A stretch of DNA of 64,000 nucleotides, taken from an uncultured Treponema sp. (GTDB lineage Bacteria; Spirochaetota; Spirochaetia; Treponematales; Treponemataceae). Shown in pieces: positions 63,707-64,000 of the stretch. A program made the translations under genes and the position numbers. The DNA lies in assembly GCA_949300145.1 (NCBI GenBank), contig CASGDA010000002.1, forward strand, positions 186,001 to 250,000, written 5' to 3'. The first letter of the stretch is position 1. Each line of letters starts with the position of its first letter. The notes beneath the pieces were generated by a model. That model was not told the origin of the DNA. It saw nothing but the letters and a program-made list of their open reading frames with translations, and did not search any database.

Positions 63707-64000
63707 ATGGGAAAAGCAGTCAGACTTATTGATATTGCAAAAAAACTTGATGTTAGTACTGTAACTGTTTCAAATGCTCTCGCAAACCAGCGCGGTGTCA
63801 GTGAAGAGGTACGTAAAAAAATAATCGAAACCGCCAGGGAAATGGGATATAATCTGCCCAGAAGCAGAAAAAACAATAAAGACGAAAAAAACTGGCTTAT
63901 AGGCGTGGCGATTTCAGAAAAATACCTGGACGAATATGTCTCGTTTTATTGGAGTATCTACAAAGAAATATCAAAAATCACCACGGAAAAAGGCTGGCTG
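63707..64000 (+). CDS. LacI-family transcriptional regulator, N-terminal part
   Basis: 98 codons to the window edge. The LacI helix-turn-helix is clear: VRLIDIAKKLDVSTVTVSNAL, then the hinge region GVSEEVRKKIIETAREMGY. The start of the periplasmic-binding-type ligand domain follows (WLIGVAISEKYLDEY). Such regulators bind sugars or nucleosides and control uptake operons, but the ligand cannot be told from this part. The promoter and ATG geometry predict a leaderless mRNA. Confidence 0.93.
   Translation, partial: MGKAVRLIDIAKKLDVSTVTVSNALANQRGVSEEVRKKIIETAREMGYNLPRSRKNNKDEKNWLIGVAISEKYLDEYVSFYWSIYKEISKITTEKGWL

Overview
The window looks like part of a spirochaete chromosome, most likely Treponema or a close relative. 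The clues are a FlaA flagellar sheath protein, a radical-SAM protein of the spirochaete-restricted spiro-SPASM type, many TPR proteins and a RsbU/STAS/RsbW partner-switching set. There is no rRNA gene to fix the taxonomy. Coding density is very high: no stretch over about 250 bases lacks a gene. No CRISPR array, insertion sequence, integrase or phage module is visible, so this is core chromosome rather than an island.

Layout. 0-6.4 kb: the end of the redox sensor Rex, an RlmK-like rRNA methyltransferase, and a five-gene minus-strand operon that joins a sensory-type [FeFe]-hydrogenase (H-cluster plus PAS), a SpoIIE-type phosphatase, two [2Fe-2S] thioredoxin-like proteins and a group B-like [FeFe]-hydrogenase. 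6.5-16 kb: housekeeping genes (L31, Rho, bactofilin, Lnt, HU, S20, PlsC, a JAMM-DinG fusion, tRNA-Glu). 16-27 kb: a RelA/SpoT-TPR protein, flaA, and a tightly overlapping operon running spiro-SPASM, glycosyltransferase, SpsF/SpsG/methyltransferase fusion, ATP-grasp ligase, peptidoglycan amidase and GerMN-domain protein. Its likely theme is surface or flagellar glycan and envelope. 27-30.5 kb: xseA-xseB-mutL. 30.5-39 kb: TPR proteins, a phosphoesterase, a ParB-fold protein and the RsbU/STAS/RsbW module. 39-51 kb: aconitase, ComFB protein, tRNA-Pro and tRNA-Arg, DUF3793-flavodoxin, an ATP-grasp ligase, a tandem AAA+ ATPase, ferredoxin, a LysM/M23 peptidase and a PEGA protein. 51-64 kb: a probable small RNA, PBP1A, an orphan ParB-like protein, MetF, a DEAD-box helicase, a UDP-sugar pyrophosphorylase-like enzyme, YifB/ComM, a PHP phosphoesterase, two cyclic-nucleotide-binding proteins, tRNA-Thr and the start of a LacI-type regulator.

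Most striking observations. (1) Between the PEGA gene and the PBP1A gene lies a compact RNA locus: a 14-bp hairpin with a 15-nt C-rich loop containing CCCTCCCACCC, followed by a strong intrinsic terminator. PBP1A seems to have its own promoter after that terminator, so the RNA is probably a free small RNA with a loop complementary to Shine-Dalgarno sequences. (2) At least five genes have a promoter whose -10 box ends only 6-7 nt before the ATG and have no ribosome binding site, which predicts leaderless mRNAs. (3) The M23 peptidase can only be read in full, with its signal sequence and LysM domain, from a non-AUG start, best a CTG behind a GGAGG. (4) There are several unusual fusions: JAMM-DinG, SpsF-SpsG-methyltransferase, RelA/SpoT-TPR, TPR with a degenerate Mrr-like domain, and a Rex with a cysteine-rich tail next to hydrogenase genes.

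All calls come from reading motifs by eye; no database search was run.
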